Below, piece after piece: positions 42,751 through 49,620 of a stretch of 64,000 nucleotides of DNA. Position 1 is the first letter of the stretch; each line of letters opens with the position of its first letter. The notes below the pieces were generated by a model that saw only the letters and a program-made list of their open reading frames with translations, had not been told where the DNA came from and did no database searches. This stretch comes from Bacteroidales bacterium (GTDB lineage: Bacteria; Bacteroidota; Bacteroidia; Bacteroidales; Bacteroidaceae). The DNA is taken from assembly GCA_004557035.1 (NCBI GenBank), contig SFFB01000005.1, forward strand, positions 93,051 to 157,050, given 5' to 3'. A program made the position numbers and the translations under genes.

Positions 42751-42917
42751 CTCACCATACCTTGTATTATATACGCGCGTGCGCGCGAATCACCGTCATC
42801 CCTTCGCCTTTCGGCAATGGGAGAGCAAAAGGCGGCAAAAACATTGAGGTTAAGGGTCCGCCAACCCCGTTTTTACAAGAAAATGCAGGCAAAAAGTGAT
42901 TTTTTTTGCCCGAATGC

Positions 42918-42947
42918 TTGGAGTGTAAAGAAAAAGCCGTATCTTTG
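42918..42947 (+). promoter_or_regulatory. Promoter of the tRNA cluster
   Basis: TTG (42918-42920), 19 bases, and TATCTTTG (42940-42947) make a near-ideal Bacteroidetes primary promoter. The first tRNA begins 33 bases after the -7 box. Confidence 0.85.
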
Positions 42948-42979
42948 CACCGCGTTTGAGAGAAAGCGCCTACAGAAAT

Positions 42980-43052
42980 GCGGAAATAGCTCAGTTGGTA
43001 GAGCACAACCTTGCCAAGGTTGGGGTCGCGAGTTCGAGTCTCGTTTTCCGCT
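42980..43052 (+). tRNA. tRNA-Gly (GCC), copy 1
   Basis: A 73-base cloverleaf: acceptor GCGGAAA/TTTCCGC, D arm with AGCTCAGTTGGTAGAGC, anticodon stem CAACC/GGTTG around TTGCCAA (anticodon GCC), and T arm with GTTCGAGTC. CCA is not encoded. Confidence 0.97.
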
Positions 43053-43078
43053 CACATTTTTGAATACGACCTAATCGA

Positions 43079-43161
43079 GCCCAGGTGGCGGAATGGTAGA
43101 CGCGCCAGTTTCAGGTACTGGTGTCAGCAATGACGTGCAGGTTCGAGTCCTGTTCTGGGCA
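43079..43161 (+). tRNA. tRNA-Leu (CAG)
   Basis: An 83-base class II tRNA: acceptor GCCCAGG with TCTGGGC, anticodon stem CCAGT/ACTGG with anticodon CAG, a long variable arm (TGTCAGCAATGACGTGC) and T arm GTTCGAGTCC. CCA is not encoded. Confidence 0.95.
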
Positions 43162-43194
43162 CAGGAAACCGGTCGGTTCATCAGACAGCTCAAT

Positions 43195-43278
43195 GGAGAG
43201 GTGGCGGAATTGGTAGACGCGCTACTTTGAGGGGGTAGTGTCAATTGCGACGTGGGAGTTCGAGTCTCCTCCTCTTCA
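43195..43278 (+). tRNA. tRNA-Leu (GAG)
   Basis: An 84-base class II tRNA: acceptor GGAGAGG with CCTCTTC (one G-T pair), anticodon loop TTGAGGG (anticodon GAG), a long variable arm (TGTCAATTGCGACGTG) and T arm GTTCGAGTC. CCA is not encoded. Confidence 0.94.
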
Positions 43279-43285
43279 CTTGACT

Positions 43286-43358
43286 GCGGAAATAGCTCAG
43301 TTGGTAGAGCACAACCTTGCCAAGGTTGGGGTCGCGAGTTCGAGTCTCGTTTTCCGCT
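43286..43358 (+). tRNA. tRNA-Gly (GCC), copy 2
   Basis: Identical over its 73 bases to the tRNA-Gly at 42980-43052, so one is a recent duplicate or is kept alike by gene conversion. It is only 7 bases after tRNA-Leu(GAG), so all four are probably cut from one precursor. Confidence 0.97.
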
Positions 43359-43367
43359 CTTAACGAA

Positions 43368-43410
43368 TATGGTTGTTCGAGGCTTTCCCGAGCAACCATA
43401 ATTCTTTTTA
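43368..43410 (+). terminator. Terminator of the tRNA cluster
   Basis: tatggttgttcg (43368-43379) pairs with cgagcaaccata (43389-43400), with one G-U-type pair, and is followed by attcttttta. Confidence 0.85.
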
Positions 43411-43531
43411 TTCAATACACAAAGGTCGTCGGGCCGACACGCTACCACAAGGCAACGACGGCAAAAGGACAAACACACACGTGCTCTCGAGCCACAGATA
43501 ATTACCGAGGGCCATAAACCACGACATCGCT

Positions 43532-44128
43532 ATGAACATCTACGTCCGGTATTTCGACCAAGACGCCTTGGTCTACAATTTTTCAGACCTGCTTGACTTC
43601 CTTTCGGCCATCCCCGACATCCGTGTCACTGAAGAACTCACCGAGGAGTTGCGCCGTTATGTCGAGAGCGATATGCCTTATCCCAAGCGCATCAAGGTGC
43701 GTCCACGCGTCTACTTCATTCTCATCAAGACCATGGCCGAGACGATGGAAGAGTTCAAGTCAAACCGCAAGCAGATCATGCAGCCTGCTGCCGATGCCGA
43801 CGGCTTCAACAAAAAAGAACAGCGGCTGGCCGAAATCTCTTCGCCGCGCGGCGGATGGTATAAAGGCACGCTGCGCTTCAAGCGCGTCATTCAGATACCC
43901 GGCACAGTGAAGTTCCGCTATCAAGACACCGAGTTCGTGGCCCTGGTCAAGACCCACAGCGCCTTTGGATGCTACGAAAGACTCCTCAATCACCTCAAGC
44001 AGCGCACCGACATTGACCAGCGCAGCCAGTTCCCATCAGCCAAGGGCCAGAACTTCGAATACGAGTATCTTGGCGACTCGCTGCCGGCCGAAGTGCTTGA
44101 AGAGGCCCAAAACCCGGCCTTGGTCTGA
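43532..44128 (+). CDS. Conserved hypothetical protein (Bacteroidetes)
   Basis: This 198-residue protein (MNIYVRYFDQDALVYNFSDL ...) has no signal peptide or membrane segment. The N-terminal third holds helices with LDFLSAIPDIRVTEELTEEL; the middle has GGWYKGTLRFKRVIQIPGT followed by TVKFRYQDTEFVALVKTHSA. The second half contains FPSAKGQNFEYEYLGDSLPA. I do not recognise the family. It stands alone, between the tRNA cluster and a 19-bp bidirectional terminator. Confidence 0.6.
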   Translation: MNIYVRYFDQDALVYNFSDLLDFLSAIPDIRVTEELTEELRRYVESDMPYPKRIKVRPRVYFILIKTMAETMEEFKSNRKQIMQPAADADGFNKKEQRLAEISSPRGGWYKGTLRFKRVIQIPGTVKFRYQDTEFVALVKTHSAFGCYERLLNHLKQRTDIDQRSQFPSAKGQNFEYEYLGDSLPAEVLEEAQNPALV

Positions 44129-44161
44129 AACCTCACCGACTGACACCTATTGTTTGGAAAT

Positions 44162-44210
44162 AAAAAAGTTTTCTGCCGCAACGTTTCCGTCTGCGGCAGA
44201 AAACTTTTTT
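44162..44210. terminator. Bidirectional intrinsic terminator
   Basis: A 19-bp perfect inverted repeat (44162-44180 with 44192-44210) has A runs at the left and T runs at the right. It lies between the convergent unknown gene and hxlR-type gene. Confidence 0.92.
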
Positions 44211-44232
44211 CGTCATACGTGGTTAGGCCTGC

Positions 44233-44589
44233 TTACTTCTCGGCCCGTGCGCGGTCTTTCATGATGGCGGCATAATTGTCGATGGCCCAGTCCACCATTG
44301 GCCGGCAGGCTGTCATAAACGAGTGGGCGCGGGGCGTGAGCGTGTAGGTGGTACGTGGAGGCACCTCGGCATAGACCTTACGCACCAAAAAACCGTCGGC
44401 CTCGAGGTGGCGAAGGGTTGAGGTGAGCATCTTTTGCGAGATGTCGGGCAGGGCCCTGAGCAATTCGCTGAAACGCATAGGCTCGTCGTGGCTATTGAGG
44501 GTGTGCATCACCAGCAATGACCATTTGTCGGCCACGCGGGCTATGATGTTGCGCACCGGACAGTCGGGGAAATAAGGGTCTTGAAGCAT
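44233..44589 (-). CDS. HxlR-family transcriptional regulator
   Basis: This 118-residue winged-helix protein has the HxlR pattern: CPVRNIIARVADKWSLLVMH, MRFSELLRALPDISQKMLTS and LRHLEADGFLVRKVY, then PPRTTYTLTPRA in the wing. The N-terminal Cys (DCPVRNI) is the redox-sensing position in several members (YodB, HypR). An upstream ATG at 44622 is possible, but ATG 44589 fits the family length. It lies downstream of a cupin gene on the same strand, with a candidate operator between them. Confidence 0.9.
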   Translation of the reverse strand: MLQDPYFPDCPVRNIIARVADKWSLLVMHTLNSHDEPMRFSELLRALPDISQKMLTSTLRHLEADGFLVRKVYAEVPPRTTYTLTPRAHSFMTACRPMVDWAIDNYAAIMKDRARAEK

Positions 44590-44650
44590 GGCGCGTTTGT
44601 GGATTAGGCGACGGGTGACCACGGGTGTCGGCCGTCGGCGTGGTTAGGGA

Positions 44651-44664
44651 TTGTAAAATTACAA
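44651..44664. promoter_or_regulatory. Candidate operator upstream of the HxlR gene
   Basis: TTGTAA-AA-TTACAA is a perfect 6-2-6 palindrome lying between the cupin and HxlR genes, 62 bases upstream of the HxlR start. It is a plausible autoregulatory site. Confidence 0.4.
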
Positions 44665-44694
44665 ATAAACTGCCAACCGACCTTATGCCCGTTT

Positions 44695-45093
44695 TCAGTC
44701 TTCTTCCAGCACGCCGTCGTTCATTGTGTAATGGTCCAGACTGCCGGCCTTGGCCTGAATGCAGACGTGGAGTAGGGGAGAGGTGCCTGTGTTGCGGAGC
44801 TGGCGGCTCACTGCCGGGCTCACACGCACGATGGAGCCGGAGGCCACGTGGATGTCCTCGCCGTCGAGTGTCAGAACACCCTCGCCGGAAATCAGGAGAT
44901 AGACCTCTTCGTTTTCGCGATGGTGATGGCGGAACGGCACGGCTTCGCCGGCAGCCAGTGTGCCCAGCGAGACTTCAACGCCGGTGGTTTGCAACGTGTC
45001 TTTGATAAAGGCCTTTCCCGCGAAATCTGTGAGATCACCCACTGTGCCTACGCTGAAGGCCTTCGTGGATTGTTGCAGTTGTAAGTTGCTCAT
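44695..45093 (-). CDS. Cupin-domain protein
   Basis: This 132-residue protein has a single cupin domain. PFRHHHRENEEVYLLISGEG is cupin motif 1, with His and Glu metal ligands, and SPAVSRQLRNTGTSPLLHVC is the motif 2 region. The frame is open upstream to 45186, but ATG 45093 (MSNLQLQQSTKAFSVG) gives the usual length. The HxlR gene lies 105 bases downstream on the same strand and may control it. The substrate is unknown. Confidence 0.82.
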   Translation of the reverse strand: MSNLQLQQSTKAFSVGTVGDLTDFAGKAFIKDTLQTTGVEVSLGTLAAGEAVPFRHHHRENEEVYLLISGEGVLTLDGEDIHVASGSIVRVSPAVSRQLRNTGTSPLLHVCIQAKAGSLDHYTMNDGVLEED

Positions 45094-45423
45094 AAAGTGA
45101 AGTGTTTGAAAGGATGAAACAATAGTTTTGACACTGCAAAGGAAGCCTTTTCCCACAAGTCGTACAAGTCGGCACTCTCCTGCCACCTACTAACCCGCAG
45201 GTAACTATTGCCTGCCGCCGCCATTTTTCGGCGCCGAGTTTTATGGTTTCTTAAAGAAAACGTTTCACCTCCTCTGTCTTGTCATTCAGAGTGTGTTGAA
45301 TACGGATGAAACGGACAGATGGTGTTAAAAAATGCCGCCTTATTTACAAAAAAAGTGGCGAGATTTCAATTAAATTAAACTATGTGCGTAATTTTGCGAC
45401 ATAAATCAATCATTAGTTGTCCT
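45094..45423. other. Intergenic gap with a plus-strand -7 box
   Basis: This 330-base gap has no gene. acaagtcg occurs twice in tandem at 45155-45170. TAATTTTG at 45389-45396 (TAnnTTTG) is a likely promoter for the small acidic protein and the fimbrillin-like gene, 27 bases ahead of the first start codon. Confidence 0.5.
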
Positions 45424-45615
45424 ATGAAGTATCCCCCAGTTTTAGATTTTGAAGGCCGCAAGCCCTATTTGGTTCCGGCCTCGGTGAGCATTGACTGCCG
45501 CGGCGGTATGCTGCTTGCCGGCAGCACCGACCCCGACGAAGTGCGCTATGGCGAAGAAGGCGGAGCCGGCGGAAATTTTGGTAGCGAAGATATTAACGAC
45601 GAAGGCGATTTTTAG
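45424..45615 (+). CDS. Small acidic Gly-rich protein ahead of a fimbrillin-like gene
   Basis: This 63-residue protein reads MKYPPVLDFEGRKPYLVPAS then VSIDCRGGMLLAGSTDPDEV and ends in a Gly/Asp/Glu-rich tail. It has one Cys and no signal peptide. Short proteins of this shape (a YxxP start, then LLAGS, then an acidic Gly tail) are common in Bacteroidales ahead of surface-protein genes; the role is unknown. The stop is only 3 bases before the next start, so the two are cotranscribed. Confidence 0.6.
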   Translation: MKYPPVLDFEGRKPYLVPASVSIDCRGGMLLAGSTDPDEVRYGEEGGAGGNFGSEDINDEGDF

Positions 45616-45618
45616 CGT

Positions 45619-47556
45619 ATGAAAACCATCAGCACACTTAATTGGACCTTCGCCGCAGCTTTTTCGGCATTGGCTCTGACCGCTTGCAACGACGACTATC
45701 TCGAAGTGCCCGGAGCGGCCAACAATGATCCCAAGGGCTTCCACACGGTACGTTTTGAGGCCGGTATGCAGCAACAAGGCGCACAAGATGTGGCCCACGC
45801 AGCCAAACCACGCACCATCATCGAGTCTACCGTCGACGGTTATGCCACCAAGTGGGCCGTCGGCGACATCATTGACGTGTTTGAAGTGGCCTATGGCGTA
45901 CCCGTGGCCGCTACCGGCTCCGAGGGCGAGGCCGAAGTCTCTTCCACCGAAGATAAAAGTCAGAAATACGCCTCTAAGGCACTGGCTGCCGAAGACATCG
46001 ACGGCAGTGGCAAGGCCGTGTTCAGCGTAGAGCTGGCCAATGCCAATGCCGGCGGCACCAAATACGAGTATTACGCCGTCTATCCTCACACCTCTTATGA
46101 AGAAGGTTGGGACTACGAGTCGTTTATCAACACCAGCAGCGCCTGGACCTCTGAGACAGACGACGCCTACAAATGGTGGAAAGAGCAATGGGGCTACAAC
46201 GGCCCTTATGTAGAGCCTCATCCCATCTTGATGGTGGAGCTCCCCTGGCAGCAGTCGCCGACGGCCGACAGTTTTGACCCGAAGGCTGACCTCATGGTGT
46301 CGAAAACAGTCACAGCCGCCGAGCAACCCACAGAGAGCATGAGCCTGCAGTTTGCCCGTCTGGGATGTGTCATCAAAATCACCGTAAAGGGCCTCACCGA
46401 CTACGTGGGTCAGAAAATCACCGGAGCCGGTTTTATGTTCGACGACAGTTATGGCGGCAATACGAATGCCGAGTTCGACCCTGCGCTCAATCGCTACCAG
46501 TATTACAAGGGAATGCCCCAATTTACGCTCGTGCCGCAGGATGTCGTGGTGAAGGAAGACGGCACCGCCGACCTCTGGATCAGAGCCTATGAGGGACAAA
46601 TCAAGGGATGGTTCCGCGTGGGCCTCACCCTCACCGATGGAGCCGACAACACCACTCAGCTGGCACGCGACGTTTATTTGCTCAAATCAGGCAAAACCAT
46701 CGACTTTCATGAAGGCGGCCTCACACAGTTTGGCGTATCGCAGTTCGGCGTGTGTGACGTCGAGAATGTGTCAGACATCACATACACCGTCCACGACACC
46801 CGCGACGGCTTCACAATCAACTGGCAGGGTGTGGAAAATGTCTCGGACTATCTCTGCTATTATACCTATCAAGATGCGGTCACTTATGAGGAGTCAGACC
46901 CCATAATCATTACGCCCCAACAGACAGACGCCGTGGCCAACACTTGGCAGGGAACTGTCACCGGTCTGAGTCCCAATACCTACAATATCTCTGTGATGCC
47001 CATCCCCGATGCCGGCCATGCCCTCGCCCGTGGCGGTTTGCCCAGTTCGACATCGGCTCCCGTCGGCGTGCCCGTGTATGAAAGCATCCCATCAGGCTAT
47101 TTCCCCACTTCGATAGGCGAAACGGAGACAGAGGTGGATTGCGAAACCGGAATTAAAGTGATGGCCAAAAATTTAAGCCGCAGCTATTACTCCAGGGGCG
47201 ATGCTCTCCTGCCTGAAGCCAACACAGACTGGGTGATTTACAGCACAACCACCCCGTTCACAGAGTTGACCCAGTATGTGTTATATGTCTCTTACACGAA
47301 TGAAAAGGCTGTGACCGAGGCGATGCAGTTCTATGTCACCAACACGCCCGGCAGTCTGGAAGGCGCCGTGCTTGTGCACCCCACCAGTATTGAAACATGG
47401 GGCAATATGTATAAGGTGATCTACGATCTGCCCGAAGGCTACACCCATTTCTATATCAAGGGCCACCACAAGGACTATTTGACCGTGGCCGACGACGAAG
47501 AGGTAACCTATCCCTTCTACATCTGTCAGAACCAGTATTTGTACGGCTACAAATAA
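45619..47556 (+). CDS. Fimbrillin-family-like lipoprotein
   Basis: This 645-residue protein has a lipoprotein signal (LALTACNDDYLEV, lipobox Cys23). Residues ~40-380 match the Mfa1/FimA-like fimbrillin layout: IIESTVDGYATKWAVGDIID, GKAVFSVELANAN, YEYYAVYPHTSY and SMSLQFARLGCVIKI. Residues ~390-480 look like a fibronectin type III-like domain (TVTGLSPNTYNISVMPIPDA). The C-terminal ~150 residues are unassigned and end in YPFYICQNQYLYGYK. A surface fimbrial or adhesin role is inferred; no chaperone or anchor gene is near. Confidence 0.75.
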   Translation: MKTISTLNWTFAAAFSALALTACNDDYLEVPGAANNDPKGFHTVRFEAGMQQQGAQDVAHAAKPRTIIESTVDGYATKWAVGDIIDVFEVAYGVPVAATGSEGEAEVSSTEDKSQKYASKALAAEDIDGSGKAVFSVELANANAGGTKYEYYAVYPHTSYEEGWDYESFINTSSAWTSETDDAYKWWKEQWGYNGPYVEPHPILMVELPWQQSPTADSFDPKADLMVSKTVTAAEQPTESMSLQFARLGCVIKITVKGLTDYVGQKITGAGFMFDDSYGGNTNAEFDPALNRYQYYKGMPQFTLVPQDVVVKEDGTADLWIRAYEGQIKGWFRVGLTLTDGADNTTQLARDVYLLKSGKTIDFHEGGLTQFGVSQFGVCDVENVSDITYTVHDTRDGFTINWQGVENVSDYLCYYTYQDAVTYEESDPIIITPQQTDAVANTWQGTVTGLSPNTYNISVMPIPDAGHALARGGLPSSTSAPVGVPVYESIPSGYFPTSIGETETEVDCETGIKVMAKNLSRSYYSRGDALLPEANTDWVIYSTTTPFTELTQYVLYVSYTNEKAVTEAMQFYVTNTPGSLEGAVLVHPTSIETWGNMYKVIYDLPEGYTHFYIKGHHKDYLTVADDEEVTYPFYICQNQYLYGYK

Positions 47557-47569
47557 ACCATTCACACAG

Positions 47570-47620
47570 ACAGCCGCAAAGCCGAGGACCGTGTCCCGTC
47601 TTTGCGGCTGTTTCGATTTT
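47570..47620 (+). terminator. Intrinsic terminator after the fimbrillin-like gene
   Basis: acagccgcaaag (47570-47581) pairs perfectly with ctttgcggctgt (47600-47611) and is followed by a T-rich run. Confidence 0.88.
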
Positions 47621-47632
47621 TCGTCCACATTC

Positions 47633-47663
47633 TTGCCAGATTACCATAAAACTTGTATTTTTG
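47633..47663 (+). promoter_or_regulatory. Promoter of tRNA-Arg
   Basis: TTG (47633-47635), 20 bases, then TATTTTTG (47656-47663), 11 bases before the tRNA. Confidence 0.8.
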
Positions 47664-47674
47664 CAACCGGTTTT

Positions 47675-47752
47675 GGCTTCGTAGCTCAGTTGGATTAGAG
47701 CAACGCCCTTCTAAGGCGTGGGTCCAGGGTTCGAATCCCTGCGAAGTCACCA
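47675..47752 (+). tRNA. tRNA-Arg (TCT)
   Basis: Acceptor GGCTTCG with CGAAGTC, anticodon stem ACGCC/GGCGT around CTTCTAA (anticodon TCT), T arm GGTTCGAATCC. CCA is encoded (47750-47752), unlike the four tRNAs at 43 kb. Confidence 0.97.
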
Positions 47753-47795
47753 AGCCGCGCAAGGTTGTGTTTCACGCCTTGCGCGGCTTGTTTTA
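47751..47795 (+). terminator. Terminator overlapping the tRNA-Arg end
   Basis: A 14-bp perfect stem (47751-47764 with 47777-47790) is followed by tttta. It begins in the encoded CCA, so tRNA maturation must trim it off. Confidence 0.85.
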
Positions 47796-48040
47796 TGTGG
47801 GGTGGGGCAGGGGTGGTTGCGCAGGAGAAATGGTGAGCGCAGAGCACCGGCGACATCCACTTTCACATCACCGCCTCATCCCCCTTGCTGCCACCGTACA
47901 AAAATTGGGGGCGTGTGTGACAAAACCGAGGTCAAGTTGTTTCAGAAAATCTTGTGAGCGTTGAAAAAACGCGTGCGTGGCGAAAAAAAAGACGCCATTA
48001 AGCCCTCCGGATGCCGGATTTAGGTTTGAAGGCCACGGCG

Positions 48041-48190
48041 ATAAGGACACTTCTTCTTGTCATAAGGTCCGTAAAATCAGCCCTTAACCCCGTGACGGGC
48101 CGCCCAACAAAAAAAGCGGCCCAATGGCCGCCCCCTCTTCTTTTCTACCTCAAATATACCCCTTTTGAAGCACAAAGCAAAAGACAAAAA
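48041..48190. repeat. Dispersed two-hairpin repeat, copy C
   Basis: ataaggacacttcttcttgtc (48041-48061) matches copy B (42620-42640) at 18 of 21 positions. CCCCGT, then a GC hairpin (gcggcc/ggccgc at 48115-48130), then TTTTCTACCTCAAATATAC follow in the same order as in copy B. The gap from 47796 to 48300 has no credible gene. Confidence 0.55.
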
Positions 48191-48301
48191 TAGGCCCGCT
48201 TTGCATGGGTTAGGCCCGAAAGCGCGCCTTTTTGACGAAAAAACTGCACATTCACCCACTCTTTTTGCAATGTCTACTTACATTTTTTAAGTCCTTTTTT
48301 A

Positions 48302-48309
48302 TACCTTTG
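48302..48309 (+). promoter_or_regulatory. -7 box ahead of a structured RNA and the nuo operon
   Basis: TACCTTTG matches TAnnTTTG exactly. No ideal -33 box was found. nuoA starts 331 bases further on, so either a long leader or a separate small RNA is made. Confidence 0.55.
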
Positions 48310-48313
48310 CAGA

Positions 48314-48549
48314 CAATTAAGACGCACCTCGGTTCAAGCCGCAGCCGAAGGCCTATATGGTTGCGGGGCGAAAAGAGACGTCTGAAAACACAAACGGTGT
48401 GAAAAAGGGCATTTCATATCTTGTTGGTCGGTCGCCACAGGTAGCCGCCACACATTTGATGTGTAAGGCAAAGCGAATGGTTCGCTCTGCCCGTTTTTCG
48501 TGTCCGCCGCGGGGATGCCCTTAATCCCACACGGCGGATTGTCTTTTTA
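48314..48549 (+). ncRNA. Putative structured small RNA or nuo leader
   Basis: From the -7 box a predicted transcript would start near 48314. It holds an 8-bp helix (48339-48346 with 48359-48366) closed by agacg/cgtct (48320-48324 with 48379-48383), an acacat/atgtgt hairpin (48450-48464), and a terminator-like hairpin (48467-48470 with 48488-48491, plus 48472-48477 with 48481-48486) followed by five T at 48494-48498. A second hairpin (48503-48509 with 48532-48538) also precedes a T run ending near 48549. A stop at the first gives ~185 nt, the usual size of 6S RNA; I cannot confirm that identity. It could instead be an attenuating leader of nuoA. Confidence 0.45.
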
Positions 48550-48640
48550 TAAGAGACACACGTCGCTCCGCTTCACACCACCTTCACACACCGCTTTAAA
48601 TTGAAACTATTAACCAAATTAAAAACAACACTTTAGAGCT

Positions 48641-48991
48641 ATGAACTTTACCCTGTTCGTCACTGCATTGCTGACAGGTGTCTCGTTTGTTGCTGTGGTC
48701 ACCATTCTGGCCAAACTGATTGCACCGCGCAGCTTCAACGAGCAAAAAGAGGAGGCTTATGAGTGTGGTATCCCCACGCGCGGACGCTCATGGATGCAAT
48801 TCCGTGTGGGCTACTATCTCTTCGCCATTCTCTTCCTGATGTTCGACGTGGAAACGATGTTCCTCTTCCCCTGGGCCGTCGTGATGCGCTCACTCGGACC
48901 CGCCGGACTGGTCAGCGTGCTCTTCTTCTTGTTTATCTTAGTTCTGGGCTTGGCCTATGCCTGGAGGAAAGGAGCGCTGAAATGGCAATAA
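48641..48991 (+). CDS. nuoA: NADH-quinone oxidoreductase subunit A
   Basis: This 116-residue complex I membrane subunit has three helices. The conserved loop KEEAYECGIPTRGRSWMQFRVGYYLFAILFLMFDVET (in parts: YECGIPTRG, FRVGYYLFAILFLMFDVET) holds the family Cys and acidic residues near the quinone cavity. It is the first of ten genes. Its stop lies inside nuoB: the two overlap by 10 bases. Confidence 0.96.
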   Translation: MNFTLFVTALLTGVSFVAVVTILAKLIAPRSFNEQKEEAYECGIPTRGRSWMQFRVGYYLFAILFLMFDVETMFLFPWAVVMRSLGPAGLVSVLFFLFILVLGLAYAWRKGALKWQ

Positions 48992-49620
48992 ACAAAAGAC
49001 CCAAAATCAAGTCTATACCCTACGAAGAGTTTAAAGACAACGAAACGTTTGAGCGTCTCGTGGCCGAACTCAACGCCAAGGGCACCAATGTCATCGTGCG
49101 TAAACTCGATGAACTCATAGACTGGGGACGTTCCAACTCCCTCTGGCCGCTCACCTTCGCCACAAGCTGTTGCGGCATTGAGTTTATGGCCGTTTGTGCA
49201 GCCCGTTACGACATCGCCCGCTTCGGTTTCGAGGTGACGCGAAACAGTCCCCGACAGGCCGACGTCATTCTCGTGTCGGGCACCATCACCACCAAAATGG
49301 CCCCGGTGCTTCGCCGACTCTACGACCAAATGGCCGACCCGAAATATGTCGTGGCCGTGGGCGGTTGTGCCGTTTCAGGCGGTCCGTTCACCAAGTCGTA
49401 CCATGTGGTCAACGGCGTGGACAACATCATTCCCGTAGACGTCTATGTGCCCGGATGCCCCCCGCGTCCGGAGTCGTTCCTCTACGGCATGATGCAGTTG
49501 CAGCGCAAAGTGAAGGTCGAGAACTTCTTCGGCACCACCAACCGCAAAGAAAAAGATCCCTATCGCGACACTATGGCTGAAAAAGCCGAAGAAATCTATA
49601 ACGAGGAGGAACAGGCATGA
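48982..49620 (+). CDS. nuoB: NADH-quinone oxidoreductase subunit B
   Basis: This 212-residue subunit carries the last 4Fe-4S cluster (N2) before quinone. TSCCGIEFM has the tandem Cys pair, and GGCAVSGGPF and VPGCPPRPESF supply the other two Cys. The frame opens at 48763 inside nuoA, but ATG 48982 gives the normal NuoB start MAINKRPKIKS. Its stop overlaps the nuoCD start (ATGA). Confidence 0.97.
   Translation: MAINKRPKIKSIPYEEFKDNETFERLVAELNAKGTNVIVRKLDELIDWGRSNSLWPLTFATSCCGIEFMAVCAARYDIARFGFEVTRNSPRQADVILVSGTITTKMAPVLRRLYDQMADPKYVVAVGGCAVSGGPFTKSYHVVNGVDNIIPVDVYVPGCPPRPESFLYGMMQLQRKVKVENFFGTTNRKEKDPYRDTMAEKAEEIYNEEEQA

Noticed and set aside
42774..42788. Alternating CG/TG tract as a Z-DNA element
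   Set aside because: Only about 15 bases; too short and unconserved as far as I can see to claim a function.
42980..43358. Duplicated tRNA-Gly as an integration (att) duplication
   Set aside because: The whole tRNA is duplicated with intact flanking tRNAs and no integrase gene lies between or beside them; simple gene duplication explains it.
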